From Oikopleura dioica (Eukaryota > Chordata > Appendicularia > Copelata > Oikopleuridae), in contig OU015566.1 of the NCBI GenBank assembly GCA_907165135.1, positions 12,570,157-12,634,156 of the forward strand: a stretch of DNA of 64,000 nucleotides, in the 5' to 3' direction. Positions within the stretch are counted from its first letter, which is position 1. Each line of letters opens with the position of its first letter. Under the pieces are notes generated by a model. The model saw only the letters and a list, made by a program, of their open reading frames with translations, was not told the DNA's origin and did no database searches. The translations under genes and the position numbers were made by a program. Shown in pieces: positions 10,329-22,321 of the stretch.

Positions 10329-13300
10329 CAGAGTGGCTATTTTGGACAAAAAATAGGGGTCTATCCATCCAAATTCCATCCAAAAAATTTCTAACCGGGT
10401 CTATCCATCCAAAATCCAATCCAATCCAATTTTCGCCCAATTCCCAACTAAAATCGAATTCCAAGTTCTTCCAAAATTCCAACTTTTCCCAATTCCCAAT
10501 ATGCCCCGATTCCATTGGATTTCCAATATTTTCCAGCTAGCAAATTCAAAAAAAACAAACAATTAATACTTATTCTTCAAAGTTTATTTCTGTAGATCCA
10601 AGGGCAATGTCTAGGATTGTGCTGGCAGCAAGTTTATGGCGTCGAATAGATCGCATCAATGTCGTGAAACTGAAGGCTCGCTCCAGGCTTGAACTTGAGA
10701 CGGAAGAGTGATGAAGCTAAGAAATGCTTTATTTTTAAACTCAAAAAAACCGAACCATTAATCCGATTCTGCTCAATCTTGGCAAGGTTTCAGCGTATCG
10801 CCGCCAGAACTCTCCAACAATATCATCTTCCACAACCTTCTTCATTGCGCAATACTTCTTGTCTAATTTCAAATTAAGTAGATTAATGATGAAAATTACT
10901 TACGCGCTTCTATATCAGTATCATTTACTTCGTCGTACTGAGCAATCTCTTCTTCGATCTTGGAACGGATTTCTTTTGGCTTTCCTAGTCCGCGGCGGTG
11001 ACTAAGTGGGCCAACAGCGTTATTTTGGCTGTCACATTGAACATTATTAACGCCAGCTTCAAGGAGCTGTAACAACTGTTCATCTGTCAGCTCGTCGTCT
11101 TCCATTGTTCGATCAACCTCTGTGATCCAGTTCTTCGCTTTTTCGAGCCAATCCTTGGTTCCGTCGACGAGTACTTTCTGAATTATTTAATTTTTTTGGC
11201 ATGAAGATAAATACATACCATTATTTTGGAGATGATTGGGACTCGGGAATCTTTCATTTTGGCGACGACTGGATGAAAATTCATCGCTATCGATGTAGAG
11301 TCGGGTGCCAGGTAAATGCTTGCCAAGTCTTTGTTGGTAAAACGAAGGGGTACTTGACATGGGACATCGTTTCCATTCATATCAATCCGCTTTTTTGTAA
11401 CCTGTTCCACCACACTGATGAGCACAGCCTTCGCAAATCTGGATTCCTCGGTCCGACTGATTGTGATTCGATTGACGCACTCAATCATTATTCGTTCGAT
11501 TTGCTTGTTGTACGCTGATCCGCAGGCAAGCGAGTCAGACTCGAGAATATTGATACTGCGATGAATTTCGATAAGAAGAGGGTTGATCGATCGCGCAAAC
11601 TGCAGATCTGGGACTGGACACTCAGCGAGAAGATGGCGTTGAGGGTGGTTGATAGAAAAGAGGTTGTTTAGGCTATCTTCGCTCAAAAGGAGACGCTGAA
11701 CTCCATAGATTAATTTCCGGAAGCGCGTGGAGCCGGAAATTCGATCGATGGCCTTCCCTTTCTCCTTTCTGTTGAGGAATGCATCCGTCTTTTCTTCAAC
11801 AAGTCGTTTGACTTGATCGTCTTCAAGAATTTCAGTACTCGCTTTTATTTTTGCATTATAAAACTCTTTTATAAGCAAGCGATTAGTCACTTCTTGAGAA
11901 ATCAAAAACGCATTGATTGACTTGTATCCGACACCAGCCGGAAGATCACTCGCCGATACTGTAGCTTCACACTTGTCGATGAATTTTTCAAGTGATTCGT
12001 ACTTCTTATCCTTCGGTCCACCTGGTCTGAGATTTTGTTCGCACGCTCTCTTAAGGTTGCAACACATTGAATGACTTCCGCAAATGCTACGGTTGATCGT
12101 AAAATGCTCGGGCACGGACTCTGCTGCCTGATCGCTCACAATGCAGACCAAGTTTTCTCTATCGCATCGGTAAGGTTGTATTCTTCAAATATCTGCTTCA
12201 GTTTTTCTATGGTGTGATCCGCAGTTGAGTCCGGCATCGGAACATAACCGATCAAACAGTTCCAAAATCCGTTTTTGCAGCGAATATTGACCTCAACCCC
12301 GAGTATCTTCCAGAGCGTATTTTCTTTAGTTTTCACGTATTTGTGGTCTTTAAAGGATATTAAATTGTTAATAAGACAAATTATTCAAAAATTTTTAAAG
12401 AAACTTTGAAATCCTTATCCTAGAGAAATTGACAGGCGGCCCTTTTTTGCCATTTCCGGAAGAATCTGTTGAAGGCGCTCCCGAATTTTCTTTGCCTCTT
12501 CTTTCATGTATATTTTGATGGCATCCTTCGAAAGGCAAAGTTGATTGATGAGCATCTGGCTAAAGGATACATTTTTGAGAAGGCAGCGCATCAGGGCCTT
12601 GACAGAGTCATGTGACCAAAACCGGAAGCTTGTTCCGGTATCGCGCATGACTTGCAGAACTTTCTTCTGGACATCAACTCTGTGGTCCTTGGTGTTATTC
12701 AGAAGCGCGAGTACTCTCTGCTCATCTGGTGCTTGCGCGTGGCGATCCACAATCGGTTCGAGAGTCTTTTTATAGACATCTGTATTTTGATCGTATGTAT
12801 GGAATGGCTTAAGGTTTTTTAAGAATTTTTACAAAATGCAAATTTTACCTCTCCTCTGCATTTTTTGCACTTAGCTCCATCTATTCTTGCGCAGCGCAAG
12901 TAGCAAGTCGGAAATCCCTCGAAATAGTACTCTTCAAATTCAAGGTTGAGCTCTCGAATCTTGTCTTGTAGTTTTGTAGGGGTCCATTTCTTCCATTCAC
13001 CAGTCGGTTGCTCACTTTTTTCATCAGCAGTAATTTCCGCTTTCTTTCTATCAACCTCTTCTTTTCGTTTATCCTTGTCTTTTTCGTCACTCGCCACATA
13101 AATGCATCTCTTGGAACGCTTGGCAGGTGGACTCATCCCTTCTGAAAAAAGGTTGACTAGTAAAAGAAAAGAAAATGCCATTTAAATCGCAGTAAAACTC
13201 TCTAATGATCAGTATTTATCCGTCTGAGAAAGGTAGACTGCGCGTGATGAGTGTAGGTTGAGAACAAACCTGATTGGTCGAGCATTTTTTCGCAATTTTT

Positions 13301-13500
13301 TCTCGGATCCAATCTTGCCAACAACTGCCAATTCCCCAAGAAGATCCAATTTTCCAATGTCGCCAATCCCCAATTTCCCCCAATTACCCAATTTTACCCA
13401 ATAAAATCCGATACCCTGGCCATCCAAATTCCATCCAAACCTTATTGGATTGGATCCAATCCAATTCCAACTAACCCCCAAGTCCAAAATAGCCACCCTG
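10329..13500. mobile_element. hAT-family DNA transposon, 3172 bp, with transposase
   Basis: Terminal inverted repeats CAGAGTGGCTATTTTGGAC (left) and GTCCAAAATAGCCACCCTG (right) match at all but one position. They are flanked by the 8-bp direct duplication CCGACGGT at 10321-10328 and 13501-13508. CAG-type ends with an 8-bp target duplication are the hAT signature. Subterminal regions hold many short TTGGAT/ATCCAA repeats, typical transposase binding sites. The element carries a transposase gene on the minus strand and sits inside a coding exon of the FASTKD-like gene. Near-perfect ends and an exact target duplication imply recent insertion. Confidence 0.92.
10570..13136 (-). CDS. hAT transposase (multi-exon, possibly frameshifted)
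   Basis: It probably starts at MSPPAKRSKRCIYVASDE, with an N-terminal CARIDGAKCKKCRGE zinc-finger-like region that fits the BED-type DNA-binding domain of hAT transposases. Later segments carry VCIVSDQAAESVP (candidate catalytic Asp region), CGSHSMCCNLKRAC (like the C-x2-H motif near the hAT insertion domain) and, in the last exon, SSLERAFSFTTLMRSIRRHK, a clear hAT C-terminal dimerisation motif. It ends at TAA 10572-10570. Several short introns are evident, one apparently GA-AG (donor CTAG/GATAAG near 12419). Around 12145-12155 the frame changes from IEKTW to ENLVCIVSDQ without an obvious intron, so the copy may carry a frameshift. Confidence 0.8.
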
Positions 13501-13686
13501 CCGACGGTGAGACTGCTCAGGCTCAAATACAAGCACAGAATCATCTTTATTCCGCATTATGAGTTTGACTCGCTTCAAGGAGGAAACAAAGGAATGGCTT
13601 CGAAACAATGGTTAATGAGTTACAGGGTGGCATTCTTCCATTATGGACGTTCCATCATGGAGCCTTCATTAGTAATCAATTATTAA

Positions 13687-14025
13687 AACTTGGAAAAGTA
13701 CTCTTGGTAGTTTAATAATTAACTAAAAAGCCAGATTCAGGACCAAGTGTAGCTCAGTTCGCCTATCTGTCCCAGAAGATACTTAGGAAGGTTGTGAAAG
13801 TTTAATGTTGTAAGTAAGAAGTTCTTACTAAGAACTGTTTGAAATTGAATCTTTCACTCCTATCAAAGTTTGAATTCGGCCTTCCTTCAATAAAATTTTA
13901 TCTCGTTCAATAAATAAAAATAAGTAAAACTACGAGTCTAGTTTTTAATGTTTTTCTGATTTTTATTGCGAAAAAGATGATAAAGGCAAGTGAAAAAGTT
14001 GAAAGAAGGCCTGCCACGTGAGCGC
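13687..14025. other. Convergent 3' ends, no gene
   Basis: Spacer between the 3' end of the FASTKD-like gene and the stop codon of the minus-strand zinc-finger gene. AATAAA-type signals occur near 13890-13915. The phrase TGTAGCTCAGTTCG at about 13748 looks like a tRNA A box, but no B box or cloverleaf follows. Confidence 0.4.
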
Positions 14026-15232
14026 CTAATTCGTATCGCCGGCTCCTGTCGGAATGGTCAGTCGATTCTTGATTCGCAAGGTGATCATCTGAAGAGCAAG
14101 ATCTTCGACGAACTTTTCTCTGGCGGACTTTTCCTTCGACTTTTCTAAAGAAGCATTTGATTCGCGCCATTTCGCGAAGGGGAATTTCAGGTCGATTTTC
14201 TCCGCTTTTTTCTTCTCGTTTTCTTCTACTGGCTTTTTCTTCGTCTTCTTCTTTTTGGATTTTTTCTTCTCCAAAGCAGCTGCGGGATGTTTTTCTTTCG
14301 AATCTTTTTCGGCTTCTTTGACGATCTCAGTCTTGTCGATTTTCTTGAGAACGTTGTCCTGACTTGGTTCTTCTTTACTCTTTGTCTTTGATTTTTTCTT
14401 TTTCGCCAGTTTGTTTTCTACTTTCTGTTTTGCTTTTTCGTCTGATTCTTGTTTTGCCTTTTCTTCTTCGTGAATTCTAAGGAAGTTGTGAGAATGAAGT
14501 TGTGCGCTTTGAGGTTGATTTTACCTGATATTCATTTTGTGGAACGCTTCAAAGTCGAGAATTCCGGCTCCTCGATGTTGTTGAGGATGATAATTTGGTT
14601 CATTATTTTTCGGCTTGATTTCTGGCTTTTTCTTCTTTTCGCCGAAAAGGCTCATTATTTTTGGATTGTGCTGCATGTACCCATTCTTTACTTTTGGCAC
14701 TTCTTCTTTCTTCTGTTTGAGGTTCAGTTCTGCTTCTTCAAAAAAGCCTTGGCATCCGTGGAAGATTCCCTGGCTTCGTAGATCTTTGCAGACTTGGCAG
14801 AACTCTTGCCAGTGGGGCTTTGGTGGACCAGACATGCCCTTCTTTTCGTTCAGTTCGATGAGATGATAAGGCTCTACTTTCTGGAAGCAGCGAGCGCACT
14901 GCTGCCATCTGCCGCAAAATGCATAGGAGGAGTTCCAATGATTTCCGCAGCTTTTCTTTGTTCCTACGAAAAGTAAAGACCTCGCTTTTGAGATAATCAT
15001 ACCTCTGCATTTGAAATTGCCGAATAATCGTCCCGTACACTTGATTTTGTAAGGCTCTGTCTCGATTTCGCAGCAGGGACAGTTCTGTACTTCCGCCTTA
15101 TCAAAAAATTTTTCTTCATAAATTTCAACCTCGACTACTCGGTACCTGATGGTCTGCATTTTTCCACTTTGGATTCTCAGCACAGTGGTAACTTTCGCAT
15201 TTAAAATAGCGAGTAATTCTGCCTGCCGGCAT
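14026..15232 (-). CDS. 3CxxC zinc-finger protein, ZAR1-like, copy 1
   Basis: Exons 15232-15146, about 15098-15003, 14963-14524 and 14479-14026. It starts MPAGRITRYFKCESYHC. The domain runs CPCCEIETEPY, GRLFGNFKC, CGNHWNSSYAFCGRWQQCARC, KVEPYHL and FCQVCKDLR. This is the 3CxxC zinc-binding layout shared by receptor-transporter proteins and the C-terminus of zygote arrest proteins (ZAR1), which bind mRNA in oocytes. The C-terminal 130 residues are Lys/Glu-rich (KKKSKKKKTKKK) and probably disordered. The first exon boundary and phase match the paralogue at 15351-17251. A maternal RNA-binding role is inference from ZAR1. Confidence 0.75.
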
Positions 15233-15350
15233 TCTCTCTTCGTAAAAACCCACTCTGCGAGAAATGATAACAAGCGAGTTCGAGAAAAATGAGACGAAAT
15301 TGTTATCTAGAAACACTTAAATTTATTTGAGTTGGAGGAGATTGAACAGT

Positions 15351-17251
15351 CTAGCCAAGCTTGGAGAGCACTCGTCGAGAACCAGTCGAAGTTCGTGTCG
15401 CTTGTTGAGAGGAGGAAATCGTCAAAGTCTTCATTTTTGCCTCGAGACCGGTTTCGCCTTTTTTCACTATAAAATAGGACTAGTTGGAGTTGTGATAGAA
15501 TTATACGGTATAATTTATACCTTGATTTTTTGTCTTCCTCGCGTTCTCCTTGTTGTCATCAGTCGTTTTTGCAGCCTTCTTTCGGTTTCGCTTCCGTTTT
15601 TTCTTTTTGGCTTCGCCAGTATTTGATTGACCAGTTTTAGGCTCATCCTTCTTCTTCGAGCTTTTCTTTTGCTTTTTGGGTTTTGCTTGATCCTTCTTTA
15701 CGGCAGTTTTATCAGGAGCTACTTGTTTTGTTCCTGGATTCTGCTTCTAAGAATTTCTCCAGAAATTTTTAGAAGTATATAACGAATTTCGTTACCTTTG
15801 CATTTGTAACTGACTTTGTCTGGGCATTCTTCTGCATCTTGACGAATTTCGCGTGGTACCATTGCTTGTACATTTTTCGATAAGGATCGCACTCTGGGGA
15901 CTCCTTCACCAATCCAGCTTCAAGTCTGAAAAATTTTTTTATGAATCAATTATTTTATTTGAGAGCTTACTTTTCTTGATAATCGACAAGTCGAAAAGGT
16001 GCATCTTCATACACATCATTTGCAAAGTAAAACCAGTTATTACGATCATACTCATCTTCAGAATCCCAGTACTCGTCATCATCATCCTTCTTCTTCGAGC
16101 TTTTCTTTTGCTCTTTTGGTTTTCCGTTGTCTTTCTTTGTGGCAGATTTATCAGAAGCTTTAGCTTGAGTCTAAATGATTTATCAGCAATTTTTTCCTAA
16201 ATCTTATTTTACCGTAGTCTTTGGAACTATTAGCATCTTGACTGGATCCGCTTCGTGCCATTGTCGGTATTTTCGAGATTGTTGATAGGAAGCAAAGCCT
16301 GGGGAAAATTCAGTCCTTTGGTTGTGACCGATCAATCTCATGTTCTCAAAGTACATTTGACGATAAGGGTCATGAAGAGGACTCCTAGTCACTTGACCAG
16401 ATTCAAGCCTAAACCAATTTTTAATAAAATCCTAGATTTCACAAAAACATACTTCATTTTATAATCGAGCATTCTGTAAGGTAAATTCGCAGTGTAGAAC
16501 CAGTCATCGTCATAAGAATTTACTTGATTTTGAAAATCCGCTTCAGCCTTCATCTCGAATGGATTTTCGTTCTTGATCTTCATGTTTAGCCGTGATTCTT
16601 TGTTGCTAAAGTTGTATTGTAGCAAATGCGAAAGGCCTAGGGCAACTGTTTTCTTTGGCTCATTCATCGGAGGTTTTGTGGCAGTTGTTTTTTCATTCTT
16701 CGCTGGGAGGACTTTTGGTTTTCGGGCGCTTCTTTTCGTGTTCTTGGACGTAGATTTTTTCCCATACTCGACGCCAACACATCTCGCATCCGGATCATCA
16801 TAAAGTTCTTTTAACTCCTGACATCTCTGACAAAGGTGGTGCGGATGAGGCCTTTCTACTTCCTCTTCAGATTCGAGTTCTTCATCAGAGTCCCTTATAT
16901 CATGCTCACGAAGCATAACAGGAAAGCAGTGAGTACTACACTTTTGACATTGTTGCCATTTTTTATGAGAGGCATTTCCGGAAAACCAATGCTTTTTGCA
17001 GCGATCGCACCAAAATTTGCCAAAAAGCCTTCCTTCATAATCATATTGATACGGCTCAATTGTCGAATGACAATGATAACACTCCTGCTCTTCCGCCTTG
17101 TAATTTACATAAATAAATTGATAATAATTAATAATAATAATTGACATAATTTTGAGAATTAATAATTTACTTGATGCTTGTCGTTTGACCACTTCGGTTT
17201 TATCTTGCAATTTTTATTCTCGCATCGGAAATATCTCGTTATTTTGCCCAT
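15351..17251 (-). CDS. 3CxxC zinc-finger protein, ZAR1-like, copy 2
   Basis: At least seven exons. It starts MGKITRYFRCENKNC (17251-17171), then 17096-16453, then exons near 16408-16214, 16170-15972, 15925-15803, 15747-15522 and 15469-15351, ending SRRVLSKLG. The zinc domain is CYHCHSTIEPY, GRLFGKFWCDRCKKHWFSG, KKWQQCQKC and HHLCQRCQEL. The C-terminal half contains an internal repeat coded by successive exons: WFYTANLPYRMLDY...KLESGQV...DPYRQMY and WFYFANDVY...RLVDY...KLEAGLV...DPYRKMY. The tail is Lys-rich. The stop codon lies about 118 bp upstream of the start of copy 1 in the same direction, so the two genes could be co-transcribed, as is common in appendicularian operons (inference). Confidence 0.72.
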
Positions 17252-17866
17252 GATTTGTTGCTCTGAGTTGGACAACAAGGAAAAATAAAAGAAAATTTTT
17301 GATTCATTGATGCTATCTAGAAAAAAGGGGAACGACGCAAGATGACAAAGCTTTGATTTGATAATAATCATGCATGGTATTTATTGATGTTTGGCAAATT
17401 GCTGTATAAAATCAGTACTGAAATACAGAATAAAAAGTTAGGACTAAGATTAAGACATTTATGTGTCGGGCGCATTTGTGCGCCGTCGTTTCACCGAATG
17501 GATTAGAGCAATGGTAAAGTTGTTTGCAAATTGCTTGTTGGATGGTTTCGCTTTTTTGAATTGGTGTTGAACTTTGTTGGCGTGTTGTGGCTTTGCCGAC
17601 TTCGGTCGGGTTCAGTCTCTCTGTGGGGAGCGACTGATGAGGTCAGGTGACTCGGCAAGTTGCTTGAAGGATCGCATGCTGAAGGTAACTAGAATTTATG
17701 TTAAATAAAGATGCTGGAGAAAATTTCGTACCGTGGCTCCTTGGTAAGAAAGATTGAAGAAATGATCAGGGCCTGGATCCAAATTGATCGCAGACCCGGG
17801 CCTGAAAAACTCAAGGCCTTGAAAACTGGCAGTTTTGTATTACTCGTATGCACATTTGAAATTCGA
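17252..17866. other. Intergenic, no gene seen
   Basis: About 600 bp between two minus-strand genes. Short GC-richer stretch near 17460-17660 with locally repeated phrases, but no open frame with coding character and no RNA fold that I can support. It should hold the promoter of the ZAR1-like pair and the 3' UTR of the protease gene. Confidence 0.4.
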
Positions 17867-20172
17867 TTAGTAGCCTTTTCCAGACAAGCCGGATTTGTAA
17901 TCGTAATCGCCGTAATAGTAGCTGTATGCCGCGGTATTGTAGGGCTCCACAGTTGTAGAAGCTCCGTAGGTCATTTTATCCGCTGCGATGGTATTCTTTA
18001 CCCATCCTTCGTAATTGGCCATGTTCGCATAAATGCCGAGATGACCAACTTTTCCGCAGTCAGAGAATCCGAAAGAAGTGACTCCAGCGAGATAGTACTG
18101 GCCTGAATTTTGATCAAGGCATGACAAGGGTCCACCAGAATCTCCGCCGCAGCTGTCAAGACCGACTTTGGAGGAGTCTCCAGCGCACATGTGGGAGTCT
18201 TCCTGAAGGAGCTTGTACCAGATGCCAGTTTTTCTACATTGGTTGAAGCTGACGACTGGAATTTCAGCATCCTTCAAGTGATACGATAGCTTGGTGTCCT
18301 TTGGATTGCCAGTGGTGTAGCCCCAGCCGGAGATGGAACATTTATCACCGTGTTTTGGTTTTCTTCCGCCACCAAGACAGATTGGAAGTCGATCGAAACC
18401 ATAGGTGATTTCAGTTCGGAGCTTCAGGAGCGCGATATCGTGATGAGTGATGTATTGGAAGCGGTATTCACTGTAGGGAATTATCTTTTCGAGCAAGAAT
18501 CGAGTACCGTCGCTGTTCTTATTCGCCACATCGTCGTGCTTGTAGTTGAGCTTGTCCATGCCAACAACGATCGCCCAATCGTCACCGGGGTTGTTGTTGT
18601 CAGTGAAATAGCCGGATTCTTCGATGCAATGCGCCGCAGTAACGATCCACTTGTTATCGACAATCGATCCACCACAGAGATGCTTCCATTCGCAGTTGTT
18701 TCGATGATTGCAGTTTCGATGCTGAAGAGACACTTGCCAAGGCCATTCACCATCGTTCGAAATTGCGCCTCCGTGGATTCGAAGGTTCACTTTCGGTCGA
18801 TCAGGAAATTGGCTTGGCTGAGTTCCACACTGCCATTCATTCGTTGCGGGTGATTTCGTGCTTTTAGGTCGAGCGGTGAAACATGGGTGAGTATTGCACG
18901 GTTTCTGAGTATACGCATCTCCCTTGCACTTTGAATCGTCGACGTAATTGCCGTTCACTTTGTTGATGCAGCTTCTGAAGCCGTAGGAGATTCCTCCTCC
19001 GCAATCTTTATCGCATTCGTTGAACTCGAACGAAGTCCAGGCATATGCTTCTGGAGAAGAACAGGGGTGAGTATTGCACTTGACTCTGGCAGTTGTTGGG
19101 CCGGAGCCGCAATTACTCTCGTCGACGACGTAGCGAGTTCCTTGCTTGAAACATTGACGCTTGGCGATTGTGGTACCACCGCCGCATTCTTTTGAGCAAG
19201 AAGTGTACTCGAAAAGACCCCATTCATAGCCTCCGCAATTCGCCGGCTAAGAAAGGTTAGATCGACGACTGAGAGGAGAAAACTTACATTGCATCGTTGT
19301 CGTTCAACAGCACTACCAGGGCAGTCTCTGCTTCCAACACTAGAATTCTTGCAGAATCGTCGCCTGAGCCTGAATCCTTCACCGCAGGTTACGCTGCACT
19401 TGCCCCACGCGGCCCACATTGACCATCCCGGCTGAGTCAGTCCCTTCTTCGGTGCCTTAGAGGAAGTAATCTGGGCATAAGAAGAGTATTGATTTTTATT
19501 TTTCTTTTGTTGTTGTAATTTACGCCTTTGCTTGGCAGTCAAGCGTCGTCTCTGAAATACAAGAGTGATGAAAACTTGAACTGTTATTCTGAAAGATTGA
19601 CACCGAAATTCAGTGAGTTGAGTTCAGCCGAAGCGGGGAGAGAGAGGTTCCATTCTTTGGCTTGATTTTTAAATCTGGGATTCCAGAATTTTTGATTCTT
19701 GAGTTTCCGACATTGATCATTTTTAGTAGGAAAAGCAAGCTTGCATTCATTTCATTTCACATAATGTAATGAGAGTATATGAGCATGAGCATCAAAGTTG
19801 CTTTACCTCATGGTTAGAATTAGGTCGACCAGGGTATGAGAGACTCAGCTGTCTGTCTGTGTTAATACTAGCGTCGGAGTTAGTTCTTACCTGTCCGTTT
19901 CCGGAGCGACGAACTCGCTCGTTACTCATCATCGGTTCGGGAAAGAGGATCACACTTGCATCCATCTTACCGACGAACTCGGTTTCTTCAAGTTCCCGAA
20001 TCGTGACTACATTATAAGTTGGAAAAGCCCCTTTTTGAAAGATTTCTTTACCCTCCACGAATTTGGGTTCATCATCATTCTGGTTCTGGATCTGTTCAAT
20101 GTCCAGAGCTCCAGCAGCGACATGTCCAACTAGCGAGAGCAAAAGCAGCTTTGCAGCACATTTTCTAACCAT
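17867..20172 (-). CDS. Secreted protease with three TSP1 repeats and a trypsin domain
   Basis: Three exons: 20172-19891, 19551-19288 and 19246-17867, 641 aa, all phase 0. The signal peptide is MVRKCAAKLLLLSLVGHVAA. A propeptide follows with RVRRS and RRRLTAKQRRK basic sites (furin-like). Three thrombospondin type 1 repeats carry WSMWAAWGKCSVTCGEGF, TSCSKECGGGTT and FNECDKDCGGGISYG. A complete S1 domain follows: activation site RIHGGAI, His in TAAHC, Asp in HHDIALLKL, Ser in DSCGGDSGGP. The Asp six residues before the catalytic Ser predicts trypsin-like (Arg/Lys) specificity. A Tyr-rich tail (YNTAAYSYYYGDYDY) ends the protein. It is likely an extracellular-matrix or humoral protease. The mosaic is unusual, but each domain is secure. 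Confidence 0.92.
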
Positions 20173-22321
20173 TCCAAAGGTGAGCTCGGAAACCTGAGCC
20201 GCCGTTCTAGTAAACGCTGTTGTTACCAGCTTAGAACGTCCGACAACGAGGTTTAAAAATATACTGAAATAAAATTAAACCCTGGAAAGGACGCTAAAAG
20301 AAATTAATAATAAACGATTCTTACAGAAAACTAATTAAAAAAGGGCCGGGTTGTTCTGAAGCACTTCTCCCGATGTAGCCTCGTTCAGCACGGTGAGATC
20401 AGGAAATCGTCTAAAAATAATGTCAATAAGCAGCTTTTCCTCAAGTTACGTCATGGAAACAAATTGCACAACAAAAAGCCAGCTTCGTTGAACCCCGCGC
20501 ATCCGTAAGAATGTTCCACCCCAAAATATTTACACCAAGCTCTAATTCTCCTTTCAAATATTTCTCTAACCTAATCCAAATATTATTTATTCCCTCAGCC
20601 TCTTTTTGGAGGCTTTCCAGACTCTATTCTCGTCTTTAGGTACCTTTTTCTGCTCGTTAACTAAGATTCAAAACTAAGACTCTTCATTCATATTCGTTTA
20701 TTTAAATATCTCTTTAGTAAAATGTTTTTGTTTTGTTTCAAAAAAGTGTTAAAAAGGATTTTCTGTTTATTTCGGAAGTGATCTGATATCAGGGTTCCAT
20801 AAGGTGCCGCCGGCGGCGCACGACGTCTCTAGTCCTACCACTAGTCCGGCCACAAGTTATCCAACAAAAATCCCTTCGCAAACAAGCTTGATTCGCCAAG
20901 CAGGTTCAATTCACGCAAGTTATTCAAGAGTCCCCCTTGCTCGTTCTGAGGACCCAAACAGCTTCAACTCCTTCGAGCAAATATGCGACACTTACCGTAT
21001 GGATATTCTAAATCTAACAGGGCTCTGATCTGATTCTCTTGGTAGTCAGTAGGCCTCCAGACGTATTTCCGTGGCTTTTTTCAAGGATACACACATGTTC
21101 TATTTTTTATTCTCTTATCGCTAAGCTCATTTTCGGTTATTTTTCTCTAACAAGCGAAAACATAAAAAAATCTAAAAGTGTGTTTATCCCCCGGTCCCTT
21201 CAATTTAGTCTGTCAGCTAGGACGAAAAATTTCTCTCAGGAGGTGGTGGAGCGCTTGGTGGAACACACACCAACACCGAAAAGCGGGTGCGCCTGGTGTA
21301 GTAATAATTCCCGAAAGGGGACGCCGCGCTATTTATCAGAAAATCCACAATTATCTTATTTGGTTCAATCAAAAACGTGCTAAAGTAAACGTGAAATCAT
21401 GGAGGACTCATCCATTTTTTAAAATAATTCGTATAATTATTGATTTTTCATTTTTTCGAATGATTTTTTGGGCTGTAGATATTTTGTCTTTGGAAAAATA
21501 TTGTTGAAAAAAGCTGCGATTCACTTCCAAGTGCTAGAATCACCAAAAAATTAGCCGCAACAAGTTTGGCCTTTTCCCTTTTTTGAACGAAAATTTAACC
21601 TTGTTTCCTCAAAGTTCACAGCTGGGTTATTACATCTTCTCCGTTCTAAATGCTGACGATTTCTTTAACACGTTCACGGAAATTCTAGTGGTGTCTTTTT
21701 CGCCAATTACCAGGCCAATTTTGTCTGTGGGTACTTTTTTGGGCTCAAGGTCCAGATATGCATTCAACTTCTAGCGAGATTGGCACGTGACGCGCGGAGG
21801 AACTAGACTCAAGAATAATTGTCAGGTAAGTTACATAACCGACCGTCCGGTCCTCCACTTTTGCTCCCGAGCGCCGCCGATTAGCCACTAAGGGGACGAG
21901 GACTTCACCGAACAAACGAATGTTCTTAGAAGCAACAAACTAGATTGACGCAAAAGTGAATACCCAATGTGTGGTCACCCCAAATGTCACAAAAAATGGA
22001 CTCAATGAACCAATGAGTAAGGAATTCACCCAGTTAATGGATCATTTAGCTGTTATAAAATCAATGTAGTTTTGCATGTTTCAGTCTGCGTTGAACCCAG
22101 GTGTAGCTTTTATCATGGATGTAGAATGGCTATCTCTCCATAAGAAATTATCTAAAAACGCTATTGCTATCATTGATAGTCTATCAAGATTTGACCAATA
22201 AGATATTTTGCTGATGATATTAACACTTTTTCTGCTGAGAATATTTATTTGTGGGTAAATTGTAATTCAGAAGGAAAGGGCTTTAGACAGACATTACAAT
22301 TAGATTCAACAATTAGAGATT
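20173..22321. other. 2.1-kb spacer with one possible exon
   Basis: No complete gene seen. 20804-21028 (+) is open from a GTG with fairly coding-like composition (SSPTTSPATSYPTK, EDPNSFNSFEQICDTYRMD) and follows a CATAAG that could be an acceptor, but no partner exon was found. 21240-21330 is locally GC-rich with a small hairpin. A good donor-like CAGGTAAG occurs at 21824-21831 in a GC-rich patch, perhaps a 5' UTR exon. Confidence 0.35.

Larger units (their letters stand above)
7953..13685 (+). pseudogene. FASTKD-like RAP-domain gene split by a hAT element
   Basis: Multi-exon plus-strand gene. It starts MQNLTSENPSDLSVLGD and passes through exons around 7953-8077, 8122-8207, 8268-8388, 8432-8827, 8864-8939, 9047-9261, 9309-9374, 9418-9945 and 9990 onward. 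Helical repeats (LLTLAKNLLRLRW, LQHFQTFGYFPKKF) resemble FAST kinase domain proteins, which bind mitochondrial RNA. The end matches a RAP domain: RLLRLKYKHRIIFIPHYEF, then TAA near 13685. Codons run ...GTA GTA CCG ACG GT at 10315-10328, are cut by 3172 bp of hAT transposon, and resume in frame at 13501 after an 8-bp duplication (CCGACGGT). Without the insertion the frame is continuous. Either this allele is broken or the transposon is removed as RNA. The exon near 10090-10170 is uncertain. FASTKD assignment is moderate; the RAP domain is the strongest part. Confidence 0.65.

Noticed and set aside
13745-13765. TGTAGCTCAGTTCG resembling a tRNA A box
   Set aside because: No B box or cloverleaf follows within 80 bases.
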